Origin: an uncultured Muribaculaceae bacterium
GTDB taxonomy: Bacteria > Bacteroidota > Bacteroidia > Bacteroidales > Muribaculaceae
Direction of reading: 5' to 3'
Assembly: GCA_910578095.1 (NCBI GenBank)
Contig: CAJTOZ010000012.1
Span: forward strand, 1 to 64,000
Length of the DNA: 64,000 bases
The position numbers and the translations under genes were made by a program. The notes under the pieces are model-generated. The model was not told the origin of the DNA. It was given only the letters and a program-made list of their open reading frames with translations, and searched no databases. Shown here in pieces: positions 1 to 7,976 of this stretch; the first letter of the stretch is position 1; each line of letters begins with the position of its first letter.

Positions 1-268
1 GCCTGGATTTTGTAATCGCCGACATTTGGAACTCGGACGCTGAAAGAGTGTGCCATCCACCACAAACCGTTACCTAAAAATTGTCATGTACTGTAGCCAA
101 AGGCACGTCCCTACATTGAGTATAAAACCTTGGGTAGTTTTGCGGATAATCATAAAAAAATAACTTTTGTTTCTTTTGTCATTTTGTGCTTCTGTACCCG
201 CGAAAAACCTGATTAGGTTTATACACCCATACTTCGACTTATAGCCCAAAAGTTGCGCCACCATACAG
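1..268. other. Intergenic edge with a degraded copy of the interspersed repeat
   Basis: No complete gene is visible. The first 77 bases could hold either the last 24 codons of a plus-strand gene (open from base 3 to a TAA at 75-77) or the first codons of a minus-strand gene starting at 56; the edge does not allow a choice. Bases about 88-152 are a partial copy of the intergenic repeat seen complete at 4496-4655: a GGCACGTCCCTACATT half-hairpin followed by the terminal sequence TTTTGCGGATAATCA at 138-152. Confidence 0.4.
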
Positions 269-306
269 AAAAACGGCCAAGCCCCGGAAGGAGCATGGCC
301 GTTTTC
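269..306 (-). terminator. Rho-independent terminator of enolase
   Basis: AAAACGGCCA (270-279) pairs with TGGCCGTTTT (296-305) around a GC-rich loop. On the minus strand the second arm runs into a T stretch. It lies 23 bases past the enolase stop, where its terminator is expected. Confidence 0.8.
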
Positions 307-328
307 TTGTTGGTCAGGGATTCAGTAT

Positions 329-1636
329 TTATTCGGGACGCTTGGTTTTCTTGCCATAGCCGTACTGAGCGGCAGCGCCGAGCTGCTCCTCGATGCGGAG
401 AAGCTGGTTGTACTTGGCCATGCGGTCCGAGCGGCTTGCGCTACCGGTCTTGATCTGGCCGGCGTTGGTGGCAACGGCGATATCGGCGATGGTAGCATCT
501 TCGGTTTCGCCGGAGCGGTGGGAGATCACAGCGGTGTAGCCGTTGCGCTGGGCGAGCTCTACAGCGCGGAGGGTTTCGGTCAGAGAGCCGATCTGGTTCA
601 CCTTCACGAGGATAGAGTTGGCGCAGCCCATTTCGATACCCTTCTTGAGGTACTTCACGTTGGTAACGAACAGGTCGTCGCCCACGAGCTGGCAACGGTC
701 GCCGATGAGGTCGGTGAGGATCTTCCAGCCTTCCCAGTCGTTTTCGGCCATGCCGTCTTCGATGGAGTCGATGGGATACTTCTCAACGAGGCCTTTGAGG
801 TACTCGGCCTGCTGTGCGCTGGTGAGCTTCTGGCCGTTGGCTTCTTTCTTCTGGCCGTCCTTGAGTTCCTGGTAGTTGTAGATACCGTCTACGAAGAATT
901 CGCTGGAAGCGCAGTCAAGGCCGATGGTCACATCCTTGCCGGGCACATAACCGGCCTTTTCGATAGCCTTGATGATCACGTTCAGTGCATCCTCGGTGCC
1001 GTCGAGAGCGGGAGCGAAACCGCCTTCGTCGCCCACAGCGGTGCTGAGGCCGCGTTCGTGGAGCACCTTCTTGAGGTTGTGGAACACTTCGGTGCCCATG
1101 CGGATGCCTTCATGGAAGCTGGTAGCGCCGATGGGGCGGATCATGAATTCCTGGAAGCAGATGGGAGCGTCGGAGTGTGCGCCGCCGTTGATGATGTTCA
1201 TCATGGGCACGGGCAGAGCGTAGGTGTTGCAGCCGCCGATGTATTTGTAGAGGGGCAGATCGAGATAGTCGGCAGCAGCCTTGGCAACAGCGAGCGAAAC
1301 GCCGAGGATGGCGTTGGCGCCGAGGTTGCTCTTGGTTTCGGTGCCGTCGAGGGCCAGCATGGCCTCGTCGATTGCGATCTGGTCGAGAGCGCTCATGCCC
1401 TTGAGGGCTTCAGCGATGGGACCGTTCACGTTGGCAACAGCTTTCTGAACGCCCTTGCCCATGTAGCGGCTCTTGTCGCCGTCGCGGAGCTCAAGAGCTT
1501 CGTTTTCGCCGGTGGATGCACCCGAGGGAACGGAAGCGCGGCCACGAGCACCGCTCTCAAGGATCACATCTACTTCCACAGTGGGATTGCCGCGGCTGTC
1601 AAGCACTTCACGACCAATGATTTTTTCGATTTTCAT
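329..1636 (-). CDS. eno: Enolase (phosphopyruvate hydratase)
   Basis: Glycolytic enzyme that interconverts 2-phosphoglycerate and phosphoenolpyruvate in the cytoplasm, with Mg2+. The 435-residue product has normal full length. It begins MKIEKIIGREVLDSRGNPT, the conserved N-terminus, and carries SGASTGENEALELRD, the metal-site region VGDDLFVTN, the catalytic-lysine segment KVNQIGS, and SHRSGETED near the C-terminus. It stands alone: a terminator follows at once and an unrelated gene lies 427 bases upstream. A -7 box, TAACTTTG on the minus strand (1702-1709), sits 66 bases before the ATG without an obvious -33 partner. It is a housekeeping gene unrelated to the surrounding polysaccharide loci. 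Confidence 0.98.
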   Translation of the reverse strand: MKIEKIIGREVLDSRGNPTVEVDVILESGARGRASVPSGASTGENEALELRDGDKSRYMGKGVQKAVANVNGPIAEALKGMSALDQIAIDEAMLALDGTETKSNLGANAILGVSLAVAKAAADYLDLPLYKYIGGCNTYALPVPMMNIINGGAHSDAPICFQEFMIRPIGATSFHEGIRMGTEVFHNLKKVLHERGLSTAVGDEGGFAPALDGTEDALNVIIKAIEKAGYVPGKDVTIGLDCASSEFFVDGIYNYQELKDGQKKEANGQKLTSAQQAEYLKGLVEKYPIDSIEDGMAENDWEGWKILTDLIGDRCQLVGDDLFVTNVKYLKKGIEMGCANSILVKVNQIGSLTETLRAVELAQRNGYTAVISHRSGETEDATIADIAVATNAGQIKTGSASRSDRMAKYNQLLRIEEQLGAAAQYGYGKKTKRPE

Positions 1637-1701
1637 AATTTTGACTCTATTGAGTGTTAGTGAGTTAAATTATATTGGATTATTGTATTTCTATTTTGCC
1701 G

Positions 1702-1709
1702 CAAAGTTA
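1702..1709 (-). promoter_or_regulatory. Probable enolase -7 promoter box
   Basis: The minus strand reads TAACTTTG, a match to the Bacteroidetes -7 consensus TAnnTTTG, 66 bases upstream of the enolase start. No TTTG is present at the usual 19-21 base spacing, so the promoter is only half supported. Confidence 0.5.
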
Positions 1710-1763
1710 CAAAATTTCCGTCATACATACGCTACCGTGTTAACTAAAAGTGCTTAAATTTCA

Positions 1764-1965
1764 TAATGATTATCCGATAAAACACCCGGGCTGATATTAA
1801 TAGTGCCATCGCCCGCAATGTAGGGTACTGCCACCTTAGATTTTTCTCGGGTACAGAAGAGCAAAACGACAAAAGCAACAAAAAGGATTAATAATCAATA
1901 TAAATAACTTATGTTTCTTATGTTTTTATGTGCTTTTGTACCCCCGCTATACAAGCTTGCATATC
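1764..1965. repeat. Degenerate copy of the intergenic repeat and its flanking AT-rich module
   Basis: A decayed terminal sequence (TGATTATCCG at about 1766) is followed by CAATGTAGGG (about 1817). Then comes an A-rich stretch and CTTTTGTACCCCCGCTATACAAGCTTGC (partly quoted: TGTACCCCCGCTATACAAGC near 1936-1955), which recurs almost unchanged near 4689-4712 and in altered form near 48454. No gene is seen in this 427-base spacer. Confidence 0.55.
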
Positions 1966-1993
1966 TCGATGCTATTTGTGCCATCTAAAGGCA

Positions 1994-2023
1994 CGACGCC
2001 GGGCACTCACGTGCGCGGCGTCG
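1994..2023 (-). terminator. Hairpin terminator downstream of the frameshifted secreted-protein gene
   Basis: CGACGCCG (1994-2001) pairs with CGGCGTCG (2016-2023). The stem continues inward as GCAC/GTGC with one G-G mismatch, leaving a four-base loop. It lies 40 bases past the stop at 2064. There is no strong T run, so it may end transcription or stabilise the transcript. Confidence 0.55.
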
Positions 2024-2063
2024 CTTTCAATAAACAATATGCTTCGCCCTTTCGGGCAAAGTT

Positions 2064-3839
2064 TTACTTAACGAGTTCCTTCACTACCTTGGCACCGCGG
2101 CGCACAATGTAGATCTGGCCGGCTTCGGGCTGAGCCACACGCACGCCCTGGAGGTTGAAGTACTCGGCGGCCTCGTTGCCATCCACGGTCACATCCTCGA
2201 TGCCGGTGGTGAGCATTGTGATGGCGGGAAGTTCCACGGAACCGGTGGGCTCGGCGCCCTTAAGGCCGTAGCTTACTGTGGGGGTATACGTCATCTCGGG
2301 AGTGAGGTCGTCGAAACCTACGCTGCCGCTGAGATAGTGGGTAGCAGTAGCTGCACGGGCGGGGGCCATGGCCACAGGTGCTTCCACGAGCGAGTGCTCT
2401 TCGTTGGTTGCGGAGACTTCAACACCGTCCTTATCCTTGAGAGTGAGCGTGACGGCGTACATCGAATCGTCCTTGTGGTTGGCCACATGAAGCGTGTACT
2501 TCAGGCTGGCCACATGAGCCTTGCTCACGATACCATCGTGGGTGAAGTTAACGATTTCGGTGGGACGCAGAGCATATTTGACGGTGATGGATTTTAATTC
2601 AGCTTTGTTATCACTGCCACGATTATATGTTACAGATGATAGTTGCTCACCTTCTATATCACTTTCGGTAGATAGAGCGTAACTCGAACCTGTGAACGTG
2701 ACTGCTGTTATGTAATAAATGGAGGGTACGGATATGGTAAGAGTAGCACCACTCATCGCACGAAGTTGGTTCCCGGTTTTAACTTCCCATAATCGATAAT
2801 TTCCAGTTAAGTCAATGGAGACAATGCCCTCGGTTAGTTTCGTGACAGGATTTTCTACATCTTTTTCGTATAACTGTTTGTTGCCTGATTTAGAATTAGT
2901 ACTGTTGTAGAGTGTGAGACCATATGAATTAATTGCAAAATCGAACGTAACCTCTGATTTCTCAACAACGGTAACAGTACGTGTGATTTCGGACTGTTTC
3001 TCCTTAAATTCACCATTGACACGGATGGTAGTCGTGTTTGTAACAGTGAAAATGAGCTCGGTGCCCACTGCTTCCGTGATTGTATAGCTTGTGCCATCAA
3101 TGGGCGTACCGTTTACGTTCCATTCAGTCTTGTCGGCGCCGTTGCCATCGATAGTGACAACTTTACCGGCATATACCTCCGTGTCGGCTACTGCGAGGCT
3201 GATTTTAGGAGCGGGGCAGCTTGCGGGATACCACTTGTTGAGAATGAAAGATTTTTCAACAGTGTTGGTTGATGTTGCTTTTACGGTCAGGAACACGTCA
3301 TCTTCTCCGGTAAAGGTATAGGAGTTGCCCTCTACCTCAGCTTCATCGTTCACAATGTAGCTGTAAGTGATGTCGGCGTTTTCCTCTGTTTCGTAAGCAA
3401 ATGTGACAGTCGTGTTCTTTTCGAGGTCATAAGTTTCATCTGCCACAAGTGCCTCTTCACCTGCTTTTACTATGAGATTTTCTACTGCAAGTTCAATCTT
3501 TTCGGTTGGTTTCTCTTCCTCTACATCCGCAAATGTAAATTCAGCTATTGAGAAAGTACACTGATTGCCAGATTTTCCTGTTTGTATTTTAATCGGCGCA
3601 CCTGCGACCTGTATGTTTTCAGGAATTTCAAGCTCTCCTTTCTTGTTTGCAAATGTGATAGTTCCAGCATTAGTATCTCCAACGAAGATTTTAAAGACAG
3701 AACTTGCATATCCATTATTAGAAACCTCAAGGCGAATTTTTGTTACTTTTTTACCTTCAATTCCTGAAAATTGAACGTAGGCATCAGTTACATTTTTTTG
3801 AAGGCTATGTACCCCAACTCTTTTGATTTCTGCCACCAC
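2064..3839 (-). CDS. Secreted protein with Ig-like modules and C-terminal tail (main fragment of a frameshifted gene)
   Basis: The 591 residues have no signal peptide of their own; that lies in the overlapping fragment at 3788-4006, in another frame. Adding one A to the A7 run (T7 on the plus strand, 3793-3799) would join the two into one protein of about 645 residues. The body is rich in beta-strand-like, threonine- and valine-rich sequence with repeated Ig-like stretches (for example KIELAVENLIVKAGEE and KISLAVADTEVYAGK). It ends with the tail TGIEDVTVDGNEAAEYFNLQ...YIVRRGAKVVKELVK, also found on the proteins at 44964 and 46727. This tail resembles the C-terminal sorting tails of Bacteroidales secreted proteins. 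Ligand and function are unknown. The printed start at 3839 is probably not the true one. Confidence 0.7.
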   Translation of the reverse strand: MVAEIKRVGVHSLQKNVTDAYVQFSGIEGKKVTKIRLEVSNNGYASSVFKIFVGDTNAGTITFANKKGELEIPENIQVAGAPIKIQTGKSGNQCTFSIAEFTFADVEEEKPTEKIELAVENLIVKAGEEALVADETYDLEKNTTVTFAYETEENADITYSYIVNDEAEVEGNSYTFTGEDDVFLTVKATSTNTVEKSFILNKWYPASCPAPKISLAVADTEVYAGKVVTIDGNGADKTEWNVNGTPIDGTSYTITEAVGTELIFTVTNTTTIRVNGEFKEKQSEITRTVTVVEKSEVTFDFAINSYGLTLYNSTNSKSGNKQLYEKDVENPVTKLTEGIVSIDLTGNYRLWEVKTGNQLRAMSGATLTISVPSIYYITAVTFTGSSYALSTESDIEGEQLSSVTYNRGSDNKAELKSITVKYALRPTEIVNFTHDGIVSKAHVASLKYTLHVANHKDDSMYAVTLTLKDKDGVEVSATNEEHSLVEAPVAMAPARAATATHYLSGSVGFDDLTPEMTYTPTVSYGLKGAEPTGSVELPAITMLTTGIEDVTVDGNEAAEYFNLQGVRVAQPEAGQIYIVRRGAKVVKELVK

Positions 3840-4006
3840 GTCTGGTAAAATGTAAGAGTAAAATTGTTGAATGTTTTTTCAGTAGCATCCGTGGTTGCAC
3901 TTGTGGGCAACCCCGAGGTCGTTGACGGTTGAAAGTCAAATGTTTCCGCGCTCGCAGCAAAGCCGAAGCTGAGCAGCACGAGGAGGGTGAGTAAAAGTTT
4001 TTTCAT
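3788..4006 (-). pseudogene. N-terminal signal-peptide fragment of the frameshifted secreted protein
   Basis: The 72 codons begin with a clear signal peptide (MKKLLLTLLVLLSFGFAASA), then about 50 mature residues ending ...YIAFKKM and a stop. The end overlaps the main fragment at 2064-3839 in another frame. Shifting frame at the A7 run gives a smooth junction, ...IAFKK then NVTDAYVQF. The break may be a sequencing or assembly error in the homopolymer, a real mutation, phase variation, or slippage that still yields some full-length protein. The sequence alone cannot decide. Confidence 0.65.
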
Positions 4007-4011
4007 AAGAA

Positions 4012-4069
4012 ATTGTTTATATTGGTTTATTGGTTGGGTTTCGCCCGTATTGTTTATATTGGTTTATTG
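4012..4069. repeat. 21-bp direct repeat just upstream of the secreted-protein gene
   Basis: Two identical 21-base copies, beginning ATTGTTTATATTGG, lie at 4012-4032 and 4049-4069 (period 37), inside the 5' leader of the gene starting at 4006. They could be a regulator-binding pair or a slipped duplication. Confidence 0.6.
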
Positions 4070-4495
4070 TATTATTGTAAGGATGGATAATGGGTCCGGG
4101 CTACATGCGCAATGGCGGTGGCGCATATAGCAGATGCGCTCCGAGCGTGCAGCGGGGCACATTCGGAGCGCATTTATGACATACAACTGCGGAATTTTCT
4201 CGCAATTGCTTATATATCAACGACTTATATCGATGGGGGGGGGGTAATTGCAGACACCATGCCGGCATGAGCATCGTAGAACGGTGATATGGAGGCCTGC
4301 AGTTTCATGCCGCAAAGTTAAGCATACTTTTTCATCCCTGCAATAGTCAAAGCGTTAAATCCCAAAATTCCAAAAAATCCAATATATGCCACAAGCCGAA
4401 ACGTCGGCGCATAAATCACCTTAGTTTTTTTGCGGGCACAGGAGCACAAAATTACAAAAGAAACAAAAGGATTAGTAATCAATAAATAACATATA
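4070..4495. other. Upstream region with hairpins and a G10 tract
   Basis: No gene is seen. ATGCGC/GCGCAT pair around 4105-4126. ATGCGCTCCGA (4134-4144) pairs with TCGGAGCGCAT (4163-4173). A run of ten G lies at 4235-4244. An A-rich stretch with GGATTAGTAATCAATAAATAAC (partly quoted: ATTAGTAATCAATAAATAAC) precedes the repeat element and recurs near 1888-1910 and 48404-48425. Confidence 0.45.
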
Positions 4496-4655
4496 TGATT
4501 ATACGCAAAAGTCCCCAAGGTTTTATTCTCAATGTAGGGACGTGCCTTTGGCACGTAAAATTGGCATGCAGGCATATTACACATCGCAAAGCGATGTCCC
4601 CACATTGCGGGCGGTAACCTTATGATGTCAACCTGGGTAATTTTGCGGATAATCA
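4496..4655. mobile_element. 160-bp MITE-like element, copy 1
   Basis: The ends are inverted: TGATTATACGCAAAA (4496-4510) and TTTTGCGGATAATCA (4641-4655). An inner inverted pair, AATGTAGGGAC (4531-4541) and GTCCCCACATT (4596-4606), encloses two hairpins: ACGTGCC-TTT-GGCACGT and ACATCGC-AAA-GCGATGT. A second copy of exactly the same length lies at 15515-15674. It has no coding capacity. No clear target-site duplication is visible. Confidence 0.7.
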
Positions 4656-4760
4656 ATATCACTTATGTATCTTCTGTTATTCTGTTCTTTTGTACCCCCC
4701 GCTATACAAGCTTGCTTATAATTATGCGCCGTAATTTAGGCTTGTGCCCAATATAAAAGC

Positions 4761-4795
4761 AATACAGAGAAGCCCGTTGCGGACTTCTCTGTATT
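4761..4795 (-). terminator. Terminator of the GH51-GH2 operon
   Basis: AATACAGAGAAG (4761-4772) pairs perfectly with CTTCTCTGTATT (4784-4795), followed on the minus strand by GCTTTTATA. It lies 29 bases past the GH2 stop. Confidence 0.8.
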
Positions 4796-4823
4796 GGATT
4801 GGATAAGGCGAGCGATGGCTGCG

Positions 4824-7800
4824 TCAGCGCACGGGCGCCAGGCGGAACCCATAGCTGTAGCTCTTGCCGAGGAGCAGCCAGGGCTCGTGGGGCGCGGCAC
4901 CCCACGAGGTGTCGCCGCCGAGGCCACGCTGGGCCAGATCGACATTGAGATACACGCGGTCGCGGCTGTGGCGCACATCGCTGTTGTGCATCTGGTGTTT
5001 CGACAGCCCGGGATCGAGGTCGGCGGGCGTGACATCGAGCGCACTCACATTGAGCAGCTGACGGCCATACACACCCACGCCCGCACCGGCGGCATCGGTG
5101 AGTGCGGCGCTGCGCACATCGGTGTGGTTGCCGGTTTCCTGCGGGCGGATGTAGGGGTAGAACTCATCGGCCACGCGGCTTTCCCAACGGCCCACGAAGG
5201 CAGCGGTGTTGCGGTCGGAGTAGTTCTCCACCGGTCCGCGGCCATAATAGCTGAAGCGGTCGTAGGCCTTGGGCAGCGTAAGCTGCATGCCCATGCGCAT
5301 AAGTTCGGGCATATCGTCGGCGCCTTCGAGGCTCACATCCACATCCATGTAGCCGGCGGCATACACAGCGTAGCGCACCGTGAGCGTGGCGTCCACCTCG
5401 GGCATGCGCCAGATGGACGTCACGGTGTTGGCATCGAGCGTCACGCTTGTGAGGCGACGGTTGTCGGCGGCACAACGCCAGGCGTTGAGACGCCGGTGGG
5501 CATTGTTGCCCCAGTCGTTGTCGGTGGGCGCGCGCCAGAAGTTGGGCGTCATGGCCTCTACCACGCGGCGGCCGTCCTCGCTGAAGTAGGCAAGATCGCC
5601 GGTGATGGCGCTTATGGCTATGCTCACACCGCCATCGCAGTCAAACACATAATTGTCGGCCACGCGCTTGCCGGCTACGGGGCTATCGCCGTCGGCCAGC
5701 ATCGGAGCGGCAGTGCGCTCACCCACAAGGAACTGCTCCCGGGCCACCTCATGGCCGGCGGGAATGATATCGTCGCCATGGCGCGTATAGGCGAAAATGT
5801 TGAGATAATATTCATGCTCGGGATTCATGGCGGGAAGCGGCAGGTGCAGTTTTTTGCTGCGGCCCGCAGGCAGATCGATGGCGTCGAGGGTGGCACCGGC
5901 CACACGATGTCCGTCCTCCAGCAGCTCCCAGCGCAGTTCGTAGTCGCGGAGATTGCGGTACATGAAGTGGTTTTCCACCGTGACATCGCCTCCGCGCATG
6001 GCGCCGTCGGAGAAGCGGATGTCCTGATACACCTTCTTCACCTCGGCGAGGCCGGGATGGGGAGTGCGGTCGGGCTGCACGAGACCATTCAGACAGAAGT
6101 TCTCGTCGTGGGTGTAGCGGTAGGCGCCGAAATCGCCGCCGTAGGCCCAATACGGGTCGCCGTTCTCGTCTTTTGTCAGCAGTCCCTGGTCCACCCAGTC
6201 CCAAATGAATCCGCCCTGCATCTGCGGGCTGGAGCGGATAACATCGAAGTATTCCTGGAAGTTGCCGCTGCTGTTGCCCATGGCATGGGCATACTCGCAC
6301 ATGATGTAGGGACGCCCGGGATTGGTGCGCGAGGCATACTCACGGAAGCCGCGCATATCGGGATACATGGGGCACACGATGTCGGTGTTGCGCTCCTCCA
6401 CAGCCTGCTCCGACTGCACGGGGCGGGTGGTGTCGCGGCTCTTTATCCAGTCGTAGGCGTCCACGAAATTGCTGCCGTTGCCATGCTCGTTGCCCACGCT
6501 CCACACAATCACGGAAGGATGGTTTTTGTCGCGCTCCACAAGCAGCAGTTCGCGGTCGAGGATGGCATCGTGCCATGCAGGGGTAGCGGCGGGATGCACA
6601 CCCGGCTCCACCTTGTCCCAGGGCGACGATCCGTAGCCGTGTATCTCTATGTTGGCCTCATCCACGAGGTAGAGCCCATAGATGTCGCAGAGCTCGTACC
6701 AGAGGGGCGATTGCGGATAGTGGCTCATGCGCACGGCGTTGACGTTGTGCTGCTTCATGGTGCGGATGTCCTTGAGCATGGTCTCGCGGTCCACCACATG
6801 GCCGGTGGTCTGATGATGCTCGTGCAGGTTCACGCCGTGCACCTCGATAGGCTTGCCGTTGACCATCAGCTGGCTGTCCTTGATCTCCACCTTGCGGAAG
6901 CCTATGCGGGCGGAGGTGCTTTCCACCACCTTACCGTCCACGGAAAGAGTGAGCACAAGGGTGTAGAGTGCCGGGGTCTCGCCGCTCCATTTCTCCACGT
7001 TCTTAAGCTTGTCGGCGAAGGTGACGGAGGCTGTGGCGTCGGCTCCCACCTCCACCACCTTGCCCGCGCGGGCCACTTCCTTGCCGGACGGCGAGTAGAG
7101 GTTCATCTCGAGGCGCGGGGCGGAAGCGGCGGCGCTGTAGTTGGCCAGCGTAACGTCCACGCCGAGGATGCCGTTGCGATAGGCGGCGTCGAGGTCGGGG
7201 CGCGCGAAGAAATCGAGAATGCGCACGGGCGCCACGCTGTAGAGATACACGTCGCGGTCTATGCCCGAGAGACGCCAGAAGTCCTGGTCCTCAAGATACG
7301 ATCCGTCGGTCCAGCGGTACACCTCGCATGCTATCTCGTTGGTGCCCGGATGCAGGAAGGGCGTGATGTCGAATTCGGCAGGGTTCTTCGTGCTCTGCAC
7401 ATATCCGGCCTTGTGGCCGTTGACCCACACATACATGCCCGCCGTGCTGCCGTCGAAGTGCAGTATGGTGTGGCGTCCGTCCCAGCCCTCCGGCAGCTCG
7501 AAGCTGCGCTTGTAGCTGCCCACGGGATTGTCGTCGTGCGGAATGTTGGGCCAATCCTTGGGGAAAGGATATGTGATGTTGGTGTAGATGGGTGTACCAT
7601 AGCCCTGCATCTCCCAGTTGGAAGGCACGGCTATATCGTCCCAGCCCGATGTATCGTAGCCGGGCTTGTAGAAGTCGGCGGGACGATCGGCGGGACACTT
7701 GGCAAAATTGAATTTCCACGTGCCGTTGAGCGAAAGATAGTAGGGCGACGAGGCAAAATCGCCTGCACGCGCGGCATCGCGGCTCGCATAGGGATAGGCC

Positions 7801-7928
7801 GTGGCGCGCGGAGCCAGACGCCCTTCGGCAAATACGGCTGGATTCTCCCAGTCGTTGGCGGCCGCGGCCGCAGGCGCACACAGCACGCCGGCGATGACAG
7901 CCACAAGGATCTGTCGGATGGTTTTCAT
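4824..7928 (-). CDS. Secreted GH2 beta-galactosidase (LacZ-type)
   Basis: Probably hydrolyses terminal beta-galactosides in the periplasm. The 1034-residue protein starts with a signal peptide (MKTIRQILVAVIAGVLCAPA). The LacZ-type layout is intact: N-terminal jelly-roll with GTWKFNFAKCP and VPSNWEMQGYGTPIYTN, then Ig-like domains. The TIM barrel has the acid/base Glu in SVGNEHGNG (about residue 481) and the nucleophile Glu in MCEYAHAMGNSSG (about 545). The C-terminal beta-sandwich has YYGRGPVENYSDR. It lies 48 bases downstream of the GH51 gene in the same direction, so the two are probably cotranscribed to attack an arabinogalactan or arabinose- and galactose-bearing glycan. GH2 also includes other specificities, but this motif set and length favour beta-galactosidase. 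Confidence 0.9.
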   Translation of the reverse strand: MKTIRQILVAVIAGVLCAPAAAAANDWENPAVFAEGRLAPRATAYPYASRDAARAGDFASSPYYLSLNGTWKFNFAKCPADRPADFYKPGYDTSGWDDIAVPSNWEMQGYGTPIYTNITYPFPKDWPNIPHDDNPVGSYKRSFELPEGWDGRHTILHFDGSTAGMYVWVNGHKAGYVQSTKNPAEFDITPFLHPGTNEIACEVYRWTDGSYLEDQDFWRLSGIDRDVYLYSVAPVRILDFFARPDLDAAYRNGILGVDVTLANYSAAASAPRLEMNLYSPSGKEVARAGKVVEVGADATASVTFADKLKNVEKWSGETPALYTLVLTLSVDGKVVESTSARIGFRKVEIKDSQLMVNGKPIEVHGVNLHEHHQTTGHVVDRETMLKDIRTMKQHNVNAVRMSHYPQSPLWYELCDIYGLYLVDEANIEIHGYGSSPWDKVEPGVHPAATPAWHDAILDRELLLVERDKNHPSVIVWSVGNEHGNGSNFVDAYDWIKSRDTTRPVQSEQAVEERNTDIVCPMYPDMRGFREYASRTNPGRPYIMCEYAHAMGNSSGNFQEYFDVIRSSPQMQGGFIWDWVDQGLLTKDENGDPYWAYGGDFGAYRYTHDENFCLNGLVQPDRTPHPGLAEVKKVYQDIRFSDGAMRGGDVTVENHFMYRNLRDYELRWELLEDGHRVAGATLDAIDLPAGRSKKLHLPLPAMNPEHEYYLNIFAYTRHGDDIIPAGHEVAREQFLVGERTAAPMLADGDSPVAGKRVADNYVFDCDGGVSIAISAITGDLAYFSEDGRRVVEAMTPNFWRAPTDNDWGNNAHRRLNAWRCAADNRRLTSVTLDANTVTSIWRMPEVDATLTVRYAVYAAGYMDVDVSLEGADDMPELMRMGMQLTLPKAYDRFSYYGRGPVENYSDRNTAAFVGRWESRVADEFYPYIRPQETGNHTDVRSAALTDAAGAGVGVYGRQLLNVSALDVTPADLDPGLSKHQMHNSDVRHSRDRVYLNVDLAQRGLGGDTSWGAAPHEPWLLLGKSYSYGFRLAPVR

Positions 7929-7976
7929 GTTATGATGGGGTTTCGTATTGGAATCTATGGGCGTTTTTCAGAGGCT

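Noticed and set aside
200..225. Third copy of the two-box motif (GATTAGGT near 211)
   Set aside because: The second box is missing at the right spacing and the sequence is part of a local palindrome (AACCTGATTAGGTT) within a repeat remnant.
4318..4662. Short minus-strand frame of 114 codons
   Set aside because: It lies inside the MITE-like element and its flank; similar sequence appears as unrelated frames in other copies.
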